From PNNG01 sp964577055 (GTDB lineage Bacteria > Bacteroidota > Bacteroidia > UBA7662), in NCBI GenBank assembly GCA_964577055.1, contig CAZNWC010000008.1:89590-153589 (forward strand): a DNA stretch of 64,000 nt. Direction: 5' to 3'. The notes beneath the pieces were generated by a model. The model ran no database searches, was not told the DNA's origin, and worked only from the letters and a program-made list of their open reading frames with translations. Each line of letters begins with the position of its first letter. Positions within the stretch are counted from its first letter, which is position 1. A program made the translations under genes and the position numbers. This document shows, in pieces, positions 1 through 7,449 of this stretch.

Positions 1-2
1 TT

Positions 3-704
3 TTCTTCAGAGAAACGCTTTCACGCAACAGCATCGACCAACCTATTTATCCGCGGAGTGGTTCGAGTGTAACCTTGACCATGCAGTTCACTCCGCCCTA
101 CAGTTTGTTGGGTAGAAAGAGCTTTAACGAATTGCCTACCGATCAGCGTTATCGTTGGATTGAATACCACAAATGGCGCTTCGACAGCCAATATTATCTC
201 AAATTGGTGGGCGATTTGGTGTTGATGAGTCGCGTTCAATACGGCTTTTTGGGCAATTACGACCGCAACTACGGCAATGTGCCCTTTGGCCGCTTTTTCG
301 TAGGTGGCGATGGTATCATGGGCTTCAACCTCGACGACCGTGAATTGATTGGCTTGCGGGGTTATCAGAATTTCTCGCTAACGCCCAACGACCCGATAAC
401 CGGTCAAACCAATGTAGGGGCAACAGCATTCCAGAAGTACACCATGGAATTGAGGTATCCGATTACCCTCAATCCAAGCGCAACCATTTATGTAACAAGC
501 TTCTTGGAAGCGGGCAATAGTTTTTTCAAGGTGAAAGATTTTCAACCCTTCAACAACTTTAGGGCGGCCGGTGCGGGTGTGCGGGTGTTTTTGCCCATGT
601 TTGGTTTGTTAGGGGTGGATTGGGGTTATGGTTTTGATCCTGTGCCAGGCAGAGACGGGGCCAACAAAGGCAATATTCACATTTCAATTGGTCAGCAATT
701 TTAA
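3..704 (+). CDS. bamA: BamA outer-membrane assembly factor, C-terminal part (5' end outside window)
   Basis: The reading frame is open from base 3, so this is the last 233 residues of a protein that begins upstream of the window. It is the C-terminal half of the 16-strand barrel of BamA, which folds and inserts beta-barrel proteins into the outer membrane. Visible signs are a PRSGSSVTL strand near the start, an LRGY motif at about bases 352-363 matching the conserved VRGF/Y motif of barrel loop L6, alternating strand patterns, and a terminal phenylalanine (IGQQF) forming the outer-membrane beta-signal. Two Skp-family chaperone genes follow directly, the usual Bacteroidota order, which supports BamA rather than another Omp85 protein. 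POTRA domains lie outside the window. Confidence 0.93.
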   Translation, partial: FFRETLSRNSIDQPIYPRSGSSVTLTMQFTPPYSLLGRKSFNELPTDQRYRWIEYHKWRFDSQYYLKLVGDLVLMSRVQYGFLGNYDRNYGNVPFGRFFVGGDGIMGFNLDDRELIGLRGYQNFSLTPNDPITGQTNVGATAFQKYTMELRYPITLNPSATIYVTSFLEAGNSFFKVKDFQPFNNFRAAGAGVRVFLPMFGLLGVDWGYGFDPVPGRDGANKGNIHISIGQQF

Positions 705-708
705 GCCG

Positions 709-1257
709 ATGTGGAAGAAACTCATTTATGGCACGCTTTTTATCTTGCTGCAGGCAGCAACTGTACATGCACAGCGATTCGCGTATATTGATAGCGAGTA
801 CATCTTAAGTGAAATGCCCGAGTACAAGGCGGCACAAAACGAATTGGATGTATTGGCTGAGCAGTGGTCGAAGGAACTTGCAGAAAAAAGGAAAGAAGTA
901 GAGCGTTTGTACCGTGCACTGAAAGCCGAGCAGGTGTTGTTAACCGAAAGCATGAAAAAAGAACGGGAGGCCGAAATCAAACAAAAAGAACAAGAAATTG
1001 ACGAATTGCAGCGTAAGCGTTTTGGATTTGAAGGGGAATTGTTTCAAAAACAAAAGGAACTGATCAAGCCAATTCAAGATAAGATTTACGATGGCGTTCA
1101 AAAATATGCCCGAGATAAGGGATATGACATTATTTTTGACCGCTCGGGTGATTTTACCATGTTGTACGCCAATAGTCGTTTGGATAAAAGCGACGAAGTG
1201 ATGGAAACCATGGGAGTTGCCCGAAAAACCACCAAACCAAGAACAGAAAGAAAATAA
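709..1257 (+). CDS. OmpH/Skp-family periplasmic chaperone (copy 1)
   Basis: A 182-residue Skp/OmpH-family protein, a periplasmic holdase for unfolded outer-membrane proteins on their way to BamA. The ATG at 709 is chosen because it begins a clean signal peptide (MWKKLIYGTLF...) ending VHAQ; the frame also runs open upstream into bamA. The mature part begins with the family pattern FAYIDSEYILSEMPEYKAAQ, continues as a long charged helix rich in E, K and Q (the tentacle coiled coil) and ends in the compact DIIFDRSGDFTMLYANSRLD element. It starts 4 bp after the bamA stop and is followed 8 bp later by a second copy, so the three genes are one transcription unit. Confidence 0.93.
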   Translation: MWKKLIYGTLFILLQAATVHAQRFAYIDSEYILSEMPEYKAAQNELDVLAEQWSKELAEKRKEVERLYRALKAEQVLLTESMKKEREAEIKQKEQEIDELQRKRFGFEGELFQKQKELIKPIQDKIYDGVQKYARDKGYDIIFDRSGDFTMLYANSRLDKSDEVMETMGVARKTTKPRTERK

Positions 1258-1265
1258 TTTAGACC

Positions 1266-1805
1266 ATGTCAGTATTTAAAAAAGCCACCTTGTTAATGGT
1301 GGCACTCTTTGCAAGCACTGCTGCTTTTGCGCAAGTAAAATTGGGTCACATCAATTCATCGGAATTGGTAGGCATGATGCCCGAAACCAAATTGGCAGAC
1401 GATAGCCTGAAACGGTTCACAGAAGACCTCAACGGTCAACTGCAAACTATGCTAGGGGAACTGCAAACCAAGTATGGTGATTTTCAATCGAAGCAGGCCA
1501 GTTGGTCAGAAGCGATTCGCGAATACCGCGCCAAGGAAATTCAAGATTTGCAAACCAACATTGATAATTTTCAGCAACGTGCTCAGCAAGACATTGCAAA
1601 GCGCAAAGAAGATTTGTACGGACCCATTTTCGAAAAGGCTGAAAAAGCCATCAAGGAAGTGGCCAAAGAAGGCAAATACAGCTATATTTTTGATGCCAGT
1701 GCCGGTGCCTTGTTGTACCAACAGGATTCTGACGACATTATGGAAGCAGTAAAAAAGAAGCTTAATTTGACCGGCGTAACGGCTCCTGCAACCGGCAAAA
1801 AGTAA
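1266..1805 (+). CDS. OmpH/Skp-family periplasmic chaperone (copy 2)
   Basis: A 179-residue paralogue of the preceding gene. Signal peptide MSVFKKATLLMVALFASTAAFA with cleavage before QVKLGHI; then the Skp pattern (GHINSSELVGMMPETK), a coiled-coil arm at about residues 50-115, and the closing YSYIFDASAGALLYQQDSDDI segment typical of the family. It should act in the periplasm as a chaperone delivering outer-membrane proteins to BamA. Tandem skp genes after bamA are common in Bacteroidota; the two copies may handle different clients, but nothing in the sequence shows this. It is the last gene of the unit, ending just before a strong terminator. Confidence 0.93.
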   Translation: MSVFKKATLLMVALFASTAAFAQVKLGHINSSELVGMMPETKLADDSLKRFTEDLNGQLQTMLGELQTKYGDFQSKQASWSEAIREYRAKEIQDLQTNIDNFQQRAQQDIAKRKEDLYGPIFEKAEKAIKEVAKEGKYSYIFDASAGALLYQQDSDDIMEAVKKKLNLTGVTAPATGKK

Positions 1806-1822
1806 CCTAAGCCCCAAGAGTT

Positions 1823-1853
1823 AAACCCGCAAGACGTTTCGACTTGCGGGTTT
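1823..1853 (+). terminator. Rho-independent terminator after bamA-ompH-ompH
   Basis: An 11-bp perfect inverted repeat (AAACCCGCAAG and CTTGCGGGTTT) with a 9-nt loop, 17 bp after the second ompH stop. The T-rich side is short and continues as TTTGCTATTTT. It closes the bamA unit and separates it from the next gene. Confidence 0.8.
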
Positions 1854-1876
1854 GCTATTTTCTGGCGGCTCGTATG

Positions 1877-1907
1877 TTGTCATTTTGCATATAAATCACT
1901 TTCTTTG
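1877..1907 (+). promoter_or_regulatory. Candidate Bacteroidota-type promoter for the PorE-like gene
   Basis: TTG at 1877-1879, 20 nt spacer, then TTTCTTTG at 1900-1907, one mismatch from the Bacteroidota -7 consensus TAnnTTTG. The chosen start codon is 28 nt downstream. The site lies just after the terminator of the previous unit, where a promoter is needed. Confidence 0.4.
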
Positions 1908-1934
1908 GTAGATATCTTTAATTCGCTAATTCGC

Positions 1935-3911
1935 ATGTTGTCAACTTTCAGAAGTATCATCCTCTTCTGCGTTCTGTTTTTGGGAATGAGCATTGTACCA
2001 GCGCGTACAAAGGCTCAACTTTCGAGCGGTGATAAGGCCTTTGCCATACAGAATTATTACCTCGCCATTGATAGTTACAAAAAGGCTATCAAGAGCAAGG
2101 AACGTAAAGCAGAAGCCACGTTTAAAATTGCTGAATGTTACCGTTTGATGAACGATAACAAATTGGCGGAAAGCTGGTATGCGCGAGCCATCAAGGCGGG
2201 TTACGAAGAAGCTGAATTGTATTTGAATTATGCGGGCGTTTTGCGTGGCATGGAAAAATATGACGACGCAATTGAACAGTACAACACCTATTTGGGACTT
2301 AATCCTGGCGACACACGCGCCAAGTGGTTGCTCGAATCATGCAAACTGGCGAAAACCTGGATGAATACACCTTCGCGCTATGAGGTGAACAACATGAAAG
2401 TATTCAACTCACGCCAATCTGATTATGGCTTGGCTTTGTATAAGAACAACGGCGTTATCATCAGCTCTACGCGCGAAGAGGCAACGGGCAAAAAGCTTTA
2501 CGGACGTATTGGTGAAGACTTTTCAGATCTTTTTGAAAGCAACGTAGACAGACGTGGGAAATGGAGCAAATTGCAAGTGTTGCAGGGTGGTGTAAATACT
2601 TCCTTCAATGAAGGCACGGCCTCCATCAACCGCACAGGTACCATCATGTATTTTACCCGTTGCAGCAGCAAGTCGGGTGAGTGCAAAATCTATTTCGCCC
2701 GTAAAACCGGACAAAAATGGAGTGATGCAGAATTGATCGAAATTTTTGGAGATACCATCAATGTAGGTCAGCCAACTTTGTCGAAAGACCAGAAGAAGCT
2801 TTACTTTGTTGCAGACAATGCGCCTGGCGGTCAGGGTGGTAAAGATATTTGGTTTATGAACAAAGGCCGGGGCGAAAGTTGGGAAGAACCCATCAACCTG
2901 GGACCTCAAATCAATACCGAATTCGATGAGATGTTTCCGTACATCCACGAGGACGACAATACATTGTATTTTTCTTCAGACGGACATCCAGGCATGGGTG
3001 GATTGGATGTTTTTTACAGCGATGGTTCGGGTACTGAATGGAGTCAGCCGGTGAACATGAAATTCCCCATCAACTCAGGGGCTGATGATTTTGCTTTCAT
3101 TGCAAACGCACGTAAAGACAAGGGCTTTTTGAGCACGAACCGCCCCGGAGGTCGTGGCAGTGACGATATTTGGCAGTGGGTGTTAACTCCTTTGCAATTC
3201 AACCTAAGTGGTCAAGTGTATGACGACAGCACGCGCCGTGCACTGTCGGGTGCAGAGGTGAAACTCATTTTCCTGGAAGACAAGAGTTACATCGAAGCCA
3301 TTACCGATAACCGGGGTATGTATACCTTCAAACTGCGCGAAGGTGTAGATTACCGCATTGAGGTGACGCGCAAGGAGTACTTTGGCGAAGATACCAGCTT
3401 AACCACCAAGGGCTTTGAAGCTTCGAATGACTTTGTGATCAATATTCCATTGAAAGCTGTACCTATTGAAGAAGTAACCTTGAACGATATCTTGTATGAC
3501 TTCAATAGCGATAAATTAACGCCTACATCTAAGGAAAACTTGAAGGTGTTGATTGACATGATGAAGAAGTCGGAGAACCTGATCATCTCAATCAACTCAC
3601 ACACCGACTCACGTGGTTCTGATGAGTACAACCTCGACTTGTCGCAGCGACGTGCTCAGTCGGTGGTAAACTACCTCATTGAAAACGGCATCGACAGTGC
3701 ACGTTTGCAGGCCAAGGGTTTTGGTGAGACGCAATTGTTGAATCGCTGTAAGAACGGCGTGAACTGTTCTGACGAGGAGCATCAATTGAACCGTCGTACG
3801 ACCTTTAAAGTGGTTTCTACGGACTTCAAGGGGATTATCAAATACCGCCGTGTAACAGGTGATGAGGAGCAGGAGCAAGATCAAATCTTCACCGATCCGA
3901 ATAAAGAATAA
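1935..3911 (+). CDS. PorE-like OmpA-family protein: TPR, WD40-like propeller, CarboxypepD-like and OmpA peptidoglycan-binding domains
   Basis: A 658-residue exported protein. I start at ATG 1935, which begins the signal sequence (hydrophobic stretch, PARTKAQ cleavage); an upstream TTG at 1905 is possible. Domains in order: TPR-like helices, about residues 30-140 (SGDKAFAIQNYYLAIDSYKKA); WD40/PD40-type propeller, about 150-420, with repeated LYFSSDGHPGMGGLD-like blades; a carboxypeptidase-regulatory-like beta domain, about 425-505; and a C-terminal OmpA domain, about 510-640, with the NSHTDSRGSDEYNLDLSQRR peptidoglycan-binding pattern. This order is that of PorE, which anchors the type IX secretion complex to peptidoglycan. 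PorE of Porphyromonas is a lipoprotein, and no lipobox cysteine is seen here, so a related OmpA-family paralogue is equally possible. Confidence 0.8.
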   Translation: MLSTFRSIILFCVLFLGMSIVPARTKAQLSSGDKAFAIQNYYLAIDSYKKAIKSKERKAEATFKIAECYRLMNDNKLAESWYARAIKAGYEEAELYLNYAGVLRGMEKYDDAIEQYNTYLGLNPGDTRAKWLLESCKLAKTWMNTPSRYEVNNMKVFNSRQSDYGLALYKNNGVIISSTREEATGKKLYGRIGEDFSDLFESNVDRRGKWSKLQVLQGGVNTSFNEGTASINRTGTIMYFTRCSSKSGECKIYFARKTGQKWSDAELIEIFGDTINVGQPTLSKDQKKLYFVADNAPGGQGGKDIWFMNKGRGESWEEPINLGPQINTEFDEMFPYIHEDDNTLYFSSDGHPGMGGLDVFYSDGSGTEWSQPVNMKFPINSGADDFAFIANARKDKGFLSTNRPGGRGSDDIWQWVLTPLQFNLSGQVYDDSTRRALSGAEVKLIFLEDKSYIEAITDNRGMYTFKLREGVDYRIEVTRKEYFGEDTSLTTKGFEASNDFVINIPLKAVPIEEVTLNDILYDFNSDKLTPTSKENLKVLIDMMKKSENLIISINSHTDSRGSDEYNLDLSQRRAQSVVNYLIENGIDSARLQAKGFGETQLLNRCKNGVNCSDEEHQLNRRTTFKVVSTDFKGIIKYRRVTGDEEQEQDQIFTDPNKE

Positions 3912-3928
3912 CTTTCAGCACCCATAAA

Positions 3929-3957
3929 AAAGGGCAAAGTGAGTAACTTTGCCCTTT
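3929..3957 (+). terminator. Rho-independent terminator after the PorE-like gene
   Basis: A 12-bp perfect inverted repeat (AAAGGGCAAAGT and ACTTTGCCCTTT), loop GAGTA, followed by CTTTTTT. It lies 17 bp after the stop codon and just upstream of purM. Confidence 0.9.
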
Positions 3958-3973
3958 CTTTTTTGAAAACAGC

Positions 3974-5146
3974 ATGGACGCATCGAAATATCAGCAGCGT
4001 GGGGTTTCAGCCGCCAAGGAGGATGTACACAAAGCCATCAGCAAGCTCGACAAAGGGCTATTTCCAAAGGCTTTTTGCAAAATTCTACCCGATTTCTTAG
4101 GAGGAGATCCTGATTGGTGCAATATTATCCATGCCGATGGTGCGGGTACTAAATCTTCGTTGGCCTATGCCTATTGGAAGCAAACGGGTGATTTGAGTGT
4201 ATGGAAGGGCATTGCGATTGATGCAGTGGTCATGAACCTCGACGATATGTTGTGCGTGGGGGCTACTGATAATTTTTTATTGTCTTCGACCATTGGCCGC
4301 AACAAACGTTTGGTTCCGGGTGAAGTGATTGCGGCCATCATTGCTGGAACGCAGGAATTCATCGATGAGATGGCTGTATACGGCATTCGTATCCATTTTG
4401 GAGGAGGAGAAACAGCTGACTTGGGGGATTTGGTGCGTACTGTGGTGGTTGACTCCACGGTAACGGCCCGCATGCGGCGTGATGCTGTTATCAGCAATGA
4501 CCGCATTCAGCCGGGTGATGTCATAGTGGGATTATCGTCGTACGGACAAGCTACATACGAGCAACAGTACAATGGGGGGATGGGGTCGAATGGGCTCACT
4601 TCGGCGCGCCACGATGTTTTTCATAAATCGGTAGGCCAACAGTTTCCTGAAACTTACGATGCAGGTATTGACGATGCGGTGGTGTATGTAGGCAAGCACC
4701 AATTGACAGATGCGGTGTCTGGTACACCTTTGGATGCCGGCAAGCTGGTGCTGTCGCCTACGCGCACATATGCCCCCATTCTAAAGGCTGTACTGAACGA
4801 ATTACGTGGCCACATCCATGGTTTGGTGCATTGCTCAGGTGGTGCGCAAACGAAGGTGCTGCATTTCATCGACGGTTTACGTGTAATCAAAGACAACCTT
4901 TTGCCTGTTCCGCCCTTGTTTGAATTGATTCAAGCTTCTTCAGGCACCTCTTACAAAGAGATGTACCAAGTATTCAATATGGGCCATCGCATGGAAGTGT
5001 ATTTGCCCGAAGCCCATGCTGCGCAGGTAATTGCCACCGCTCAAGGATTTGGTGTGGCAGCCCAAGTAATAGGCAGGGTGGAGGCCGCTCCCCAAACGCA
5101 GGTGCAGTTAGAGACCCCTTACGGTTCATTTGTATACAACAAGTGA
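3974..5146 (+). CDS. purM: Phosphoribosylformylglycinamidine cyclo-ligase (AIR synthetase)
   Basis: A 390-residue PurM, which closes FGAM to aminoimidazole ribonucleotide with ATP in step five of purine synthesis, in the cytoplasm. Family marks are the ADGAGTKSSLAY phosphate-binding region (about residue 55), the MNLDDMLCVGA metal and nucleotide segment, GGGETADL (about 143), a central PGDVIVGLSSYG hinge, and HGLVHCSGGAQTK in the C-terminal half. The length and the unusual N-terminal half fit the Bacteroidota form of PurM, about 40 residues longer than the E. coli enzyme. It lies between two terminators and so appears to be transcribed alone. Confidence 0.93.
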   Translation: MDASKYQQRGVSAAKEDVHKAISKLDKGLFPKAFCKILPDFLGGDPDWCNIIHADGAGTKSSLAYAYWKQTGDLSVWKGIAIDAVVMNLDDMLCVGATDNFLLSSTIGRNKRLVPGEVIAAIIAGTQEFIDEMAVYGIRIHFGGGETADLGDLVRTVVVDSTVTARMRRDAVISNDRIQPGDVIVGLSSYGQATYEQQYNGGMGSNGLTSARHDVFHKSVGQQFPETYDAGIDDAVVYVGKHQLTDAVSGTPLDAGKLVLSPTRTYAPILKAVLNELRGHIHGLVHCSGGAQTKVLHFIDGLRVIKDNLLPVPPLFELIQASSGTSYKEMYQVFNMGHRMEVYLPEAHAAQVIATAQGFGVAAQVIGRVEAAPQTQVQLETPYGSFVYNK

Positions 5147-5166
5147 GATTGATATTTTACAGTCAT

Positions 5167-5195
5167 AAAAAAGCCCTCGCTAAGAGGGCTTTTTT
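5167..5195. terminator. Bidirectional terminator between convergent purM and rny
   Basis: A 12-bp perfect stem (AAAAAAGCCCTC and GAGGGCTTTTTT) with a 5-nt loop GCTAA. Runs of A on one side and T on the other give a U tract on either strand. It serves purM (+) and RNase Y (-). Confidence 0.92.
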
Positions 5196-5213
5196 GATGA
5201 AAGACTGTTTGAC

Positions 5214-6770
5214 TTACTTGGCGTAAGCGATGGAGCGTTTTTCGCGGATGACTGTGACCTTGATTTGACCTGGGTACTGCATTTCGTTTTGAATGCGTTG
5301 TGACAGGTCAACCGACATGATTTCGGCGGCATCGTCACTCACTTTTTCGGATTCTACAATCACGCGCAATTCGCGGCCTGCTTGGATAGCGAAGGCTTTT
5401 TCTACGCCTTGGTAGCTCATGGCCATGTTCTCGAGATCTTTGAGTCGCTTGATATAGCCTTCAATTACTTCGCGGCGTGCTCCCGGACGTGCACCTGAAA
5501 TGGCGTCGCAAGCTTGTACAATGGCCGAAATAGGGTCGGTCATTTCAATTTCGTCGTGGTGGGCGCCAATGGCATTGCAAATCACAGGATTTTCTTTGCA
5601 ACGTTCGGCAATTTGCATGCCCAGCAAGGCGTGGGGTACTTCGGCATTGTCGTCGGGCACTTTGCCAATGTCGTGCAAGAGGCCCGCACGCTTGGCTAAT
5701 TTGGCATTCAAGCCGAGCTCAGCTGCCATGGTAGCACAGAGGTTGGCTACTTCGCGGCTGTGTTGCAGGAGGTTTTGTCCATACGACGAGCGGTAGCGCA
5801 TTTTGCCCACCAAGCGAACGAGTTCGGGGTGGAGGCCATGAATGCCCAGATCGATGCAGGTACGTTCACCAATTTCTACCACTTCTTCTTCGATCTGTTT
5901 ACGGGTTTTGGCCACTACCTCTTCGATGCGGGCAGGGTGAATACGGCCGTCGGTCACGAGTCGGTGCAGTGCAACGCGTCCAATTTCGCGGCGGAGGGGA
6001 TCAAAACAAGAAAGGATGATGGCTTCGGGGGTGTCATCTACGATCAACTCAACGCCCGTGGCAGCTTCGAAGGCCCGGATGTTGCGCCCTTCACGGCCGA
6101 TGATTTGGCCCTTTACATCGTCGTTTTTAATGGGGAATACCGAGATGGCATTTTCAATGGCATGTTCTGTGGCAGTGCGCTGAATGCTCTCTATGACCAC
6201 CTTTTTGGCTTCTTTGTTGGCTTGCAGCTTGGCTTCATCGATGATGTCTTTGATTTGGGCCATGGCTTGGCTTTTGGCCTCTCCTTTTAATTGTTCCACC
6301 AATTGAGCCTTTGCTTCGTCAGCAGTCAAGCTGGCGATTTTTTCGAGGCTTTTCACCGTTTGTTGGTGGGCTTTCGCCAATTCTTCTTTGCGTTGGTCAA
6401 CAATCTCGATTTGGCGCGAGAGGTTTTCGCGGGTCGATTCTAATTCAGCCTCTTTGCGCGCTACTTGTTCGAGCTTTTGGTTCAGACTTTGTTCCTTTTG
6501 CTTTAAACGGTTTTCGTTTTGCAAAACAGCTTGATTCCGCTTGTTGGTTTCCTCATCGTGTTGGGCACGAAGCTGGAGAAAGCGTTCTTTGGCTTGCAGT
6601 TCTTTTTCTTTGCGGATGCCTTCTGCGCGCAGTTCCGCTTCTTTGAGGATGCGAGAAGCTTCTTTTTCAGCTTCTTCTTTTTGTTTGTCGAGCACCTTGG
6701 CCAGCATAAAGCGACCAACGGCAACGCCCGCACCGAGTGATAGAACTCCTATGAGTACGTTTATTAACAT
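5214..6770 (-). CDS. rny: Ribonuclease Y
   Basis: A 518-residue RNase Y, the membrane-anchored endoribonuclease that starts mRNA decay. An N-terminal membrane helix (residues 3-25) is followed by a long Glu/Lys/Gln-rich coiled coil to about residue 190, a KH RNA-binding domain with GREGRN at 225-230, and an HD domain with the metal-binding His at about 337 (QHSREV) and HD in LLHDIGK at 364-370. Length and domain order are those of the family. It follows zapA by 64 bp on the same strand and probably ends the pheT-zapA unit. Several proteins readable on the opposite strand here are only shadows of the repetitive coiled coil. Confidence 0.97.
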   Translation of the reverse strand: MLINVLIGVLSLGAGVAVGRFMLAKVLDKQKEEAEKEASRILKEAELRAEGIRKEKELQAKERFLQLRAQHDEETNKRNQAVLQNENRLKQKEQSLNQKLEQVARKEAELESTRENLSRQIEIVDQRKEELAKAHQQTVKSLEKIASLTADEAKAQLVEQLKGEAKSQAMAQIKDIIDEAKLQANKEAKKVVIESIQRTATEHAIENAISVFPIKNDDVKGQIIGREGRNIRAFEAATGVELIVDDTPEAIILSCFDPLRREIGRVALHRLVTDGRIHPARIEEVVAKTRKQIEEEVVEIGERTCIDLGIHGLHPELVRLVGKMRYRSSYGQNLLQHSREVANLCATMAAELGLNAKLAKRAGLLHDIGKVPDDNAEVPHALLGMQIAERCKENPVICNAIGAHHDEIEMTDPISAIVQACDAISGARPGARREVIEGYIKRLKDLENMAMSYQGVEKAFAIQAGRELRVIVESEKVSDDAAEIMSVDLSQRIQNEMQYPGQIKVTVIREKRSIAYAK

Positions 6771-6834
6771 GACAGATTGGTTTTAAGACCCATCTGCAGG
6801 TTTAGCTGTGGTAGCTGGTAAAGAAATGAAACAG

Positions 6835-7125
6835 TTATGATTGCTCAATCAATTGCCGCATACGCGCTATTTCTTGCCCGATATCGGGAGAAAGTGCTTG
6901 CGTAGTTGCGTTGCCTGCATCGTTTGCGAGCAGTGCGTTGGCGAGGAAAAGTGCCGTCATGGCCATCACGTCGGTGCGGTCGGCAGTTGGATAGGTATTC
7001 CTATACTCCTGCAACCGCTCATTGATGAGCTTTTCCGCTTCGCGCATCCGAGGTGCATCGGTTGCCGAAACTACCAGGGGGTAATCCCGGTCGCCTATTT
7101 TGATTTTGAGTTGTTGCTGTTCCAT
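6835..7125 (-). CDS. zapA: Cell division protein ZapA
   Basis: A 96-residue ZapA-like protein, which binds FtsZ and bundles its filaments at the division ring. It has the family's short N-terminal beta part (LKIKIGDRDYPLVVS) followed by an amphipathic helix with REAEKLINERLQEYRNTYPTADRTDVMAMTAL, the region conserved in ZapA, then a coiled-coil tail. It lies 26 bp after a small coiled-coil gene and upstream of rny, in one unit with pheT. Confidence 0.88.
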   Translation of the reverse strand: MEQQQLKIKIGDRDYPLVVSATDAPRMREAEKLINERLQEYRNTYPTADRTDVMAMTALFLANALLANDAGNATTQALSPDIGQEIARMRQLIEQS

Positions 7126-7151
7126 GGTTCTTCACCGATACCTACCACCCC

Positions 7152-7445
7152 TTAGTCCTGCAAAAGGGCAATACATTTATCGATTTCTTTGATGAACTCA
7201 TTCACCTTTAGCTTGGCCTCCTGCTTTGCTTTGGGGTCGTTATCGAGTCCTTTAGCAATTTTCAGGATTTTTTTCTGTGATTCCAACACCTCGAGTTGTT
7301 GCTGCAACGCTTGCTTTTGCCCTTGCAATTGCTGCATTTTTTCACGCAAATCGAAATTATCTGTCGCCAGTTGGTTGTTCTGGCGGATCAACCTTTCCAG
7401 GTTTTGTCGGATAAAAATCAATTCAGCGTGCAAATCCATACTCAT
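7152..7445 (-). CDS. Small coiled-coil protein between pheT and zapA
   Basis: A 97-residue soluble protein without a signal peptide. Residues 8-60 form an uninterrupted heptad pattern (LERLIRQNNQLATDNFDLREKM...), followed by a Lys-rich stretch and a second short helix (VNEFIKEIDKCIALLQ). I do not recognise a named family. Its position 4 bp after pheT and 26 bp before zapA suggests a partner in cell division, perhaps like the ZapB coiled coil, but that is inference from place and shape only. Confidence 0.75.
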   Translation of the reverse strand: MSMDLHAELIFIRQNLERLIRQNNQLATDNFDLREKMQQLQGQKQALQQQLEVLESQKKILKIAKGLDNDPKAKQEAKLKVNEFIKEIDKCIALLQD

Positions 7446-7449
7446 GGTG

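Noticed and set aside
5760..6646. Several plus-strand reading frames opposite RNase Y
   Set aside because: They are shadows of the Glu/Lys/Gln-rich coiled-coil codons of rny and look like low-complexity Phe/Leu/Cys sequence.
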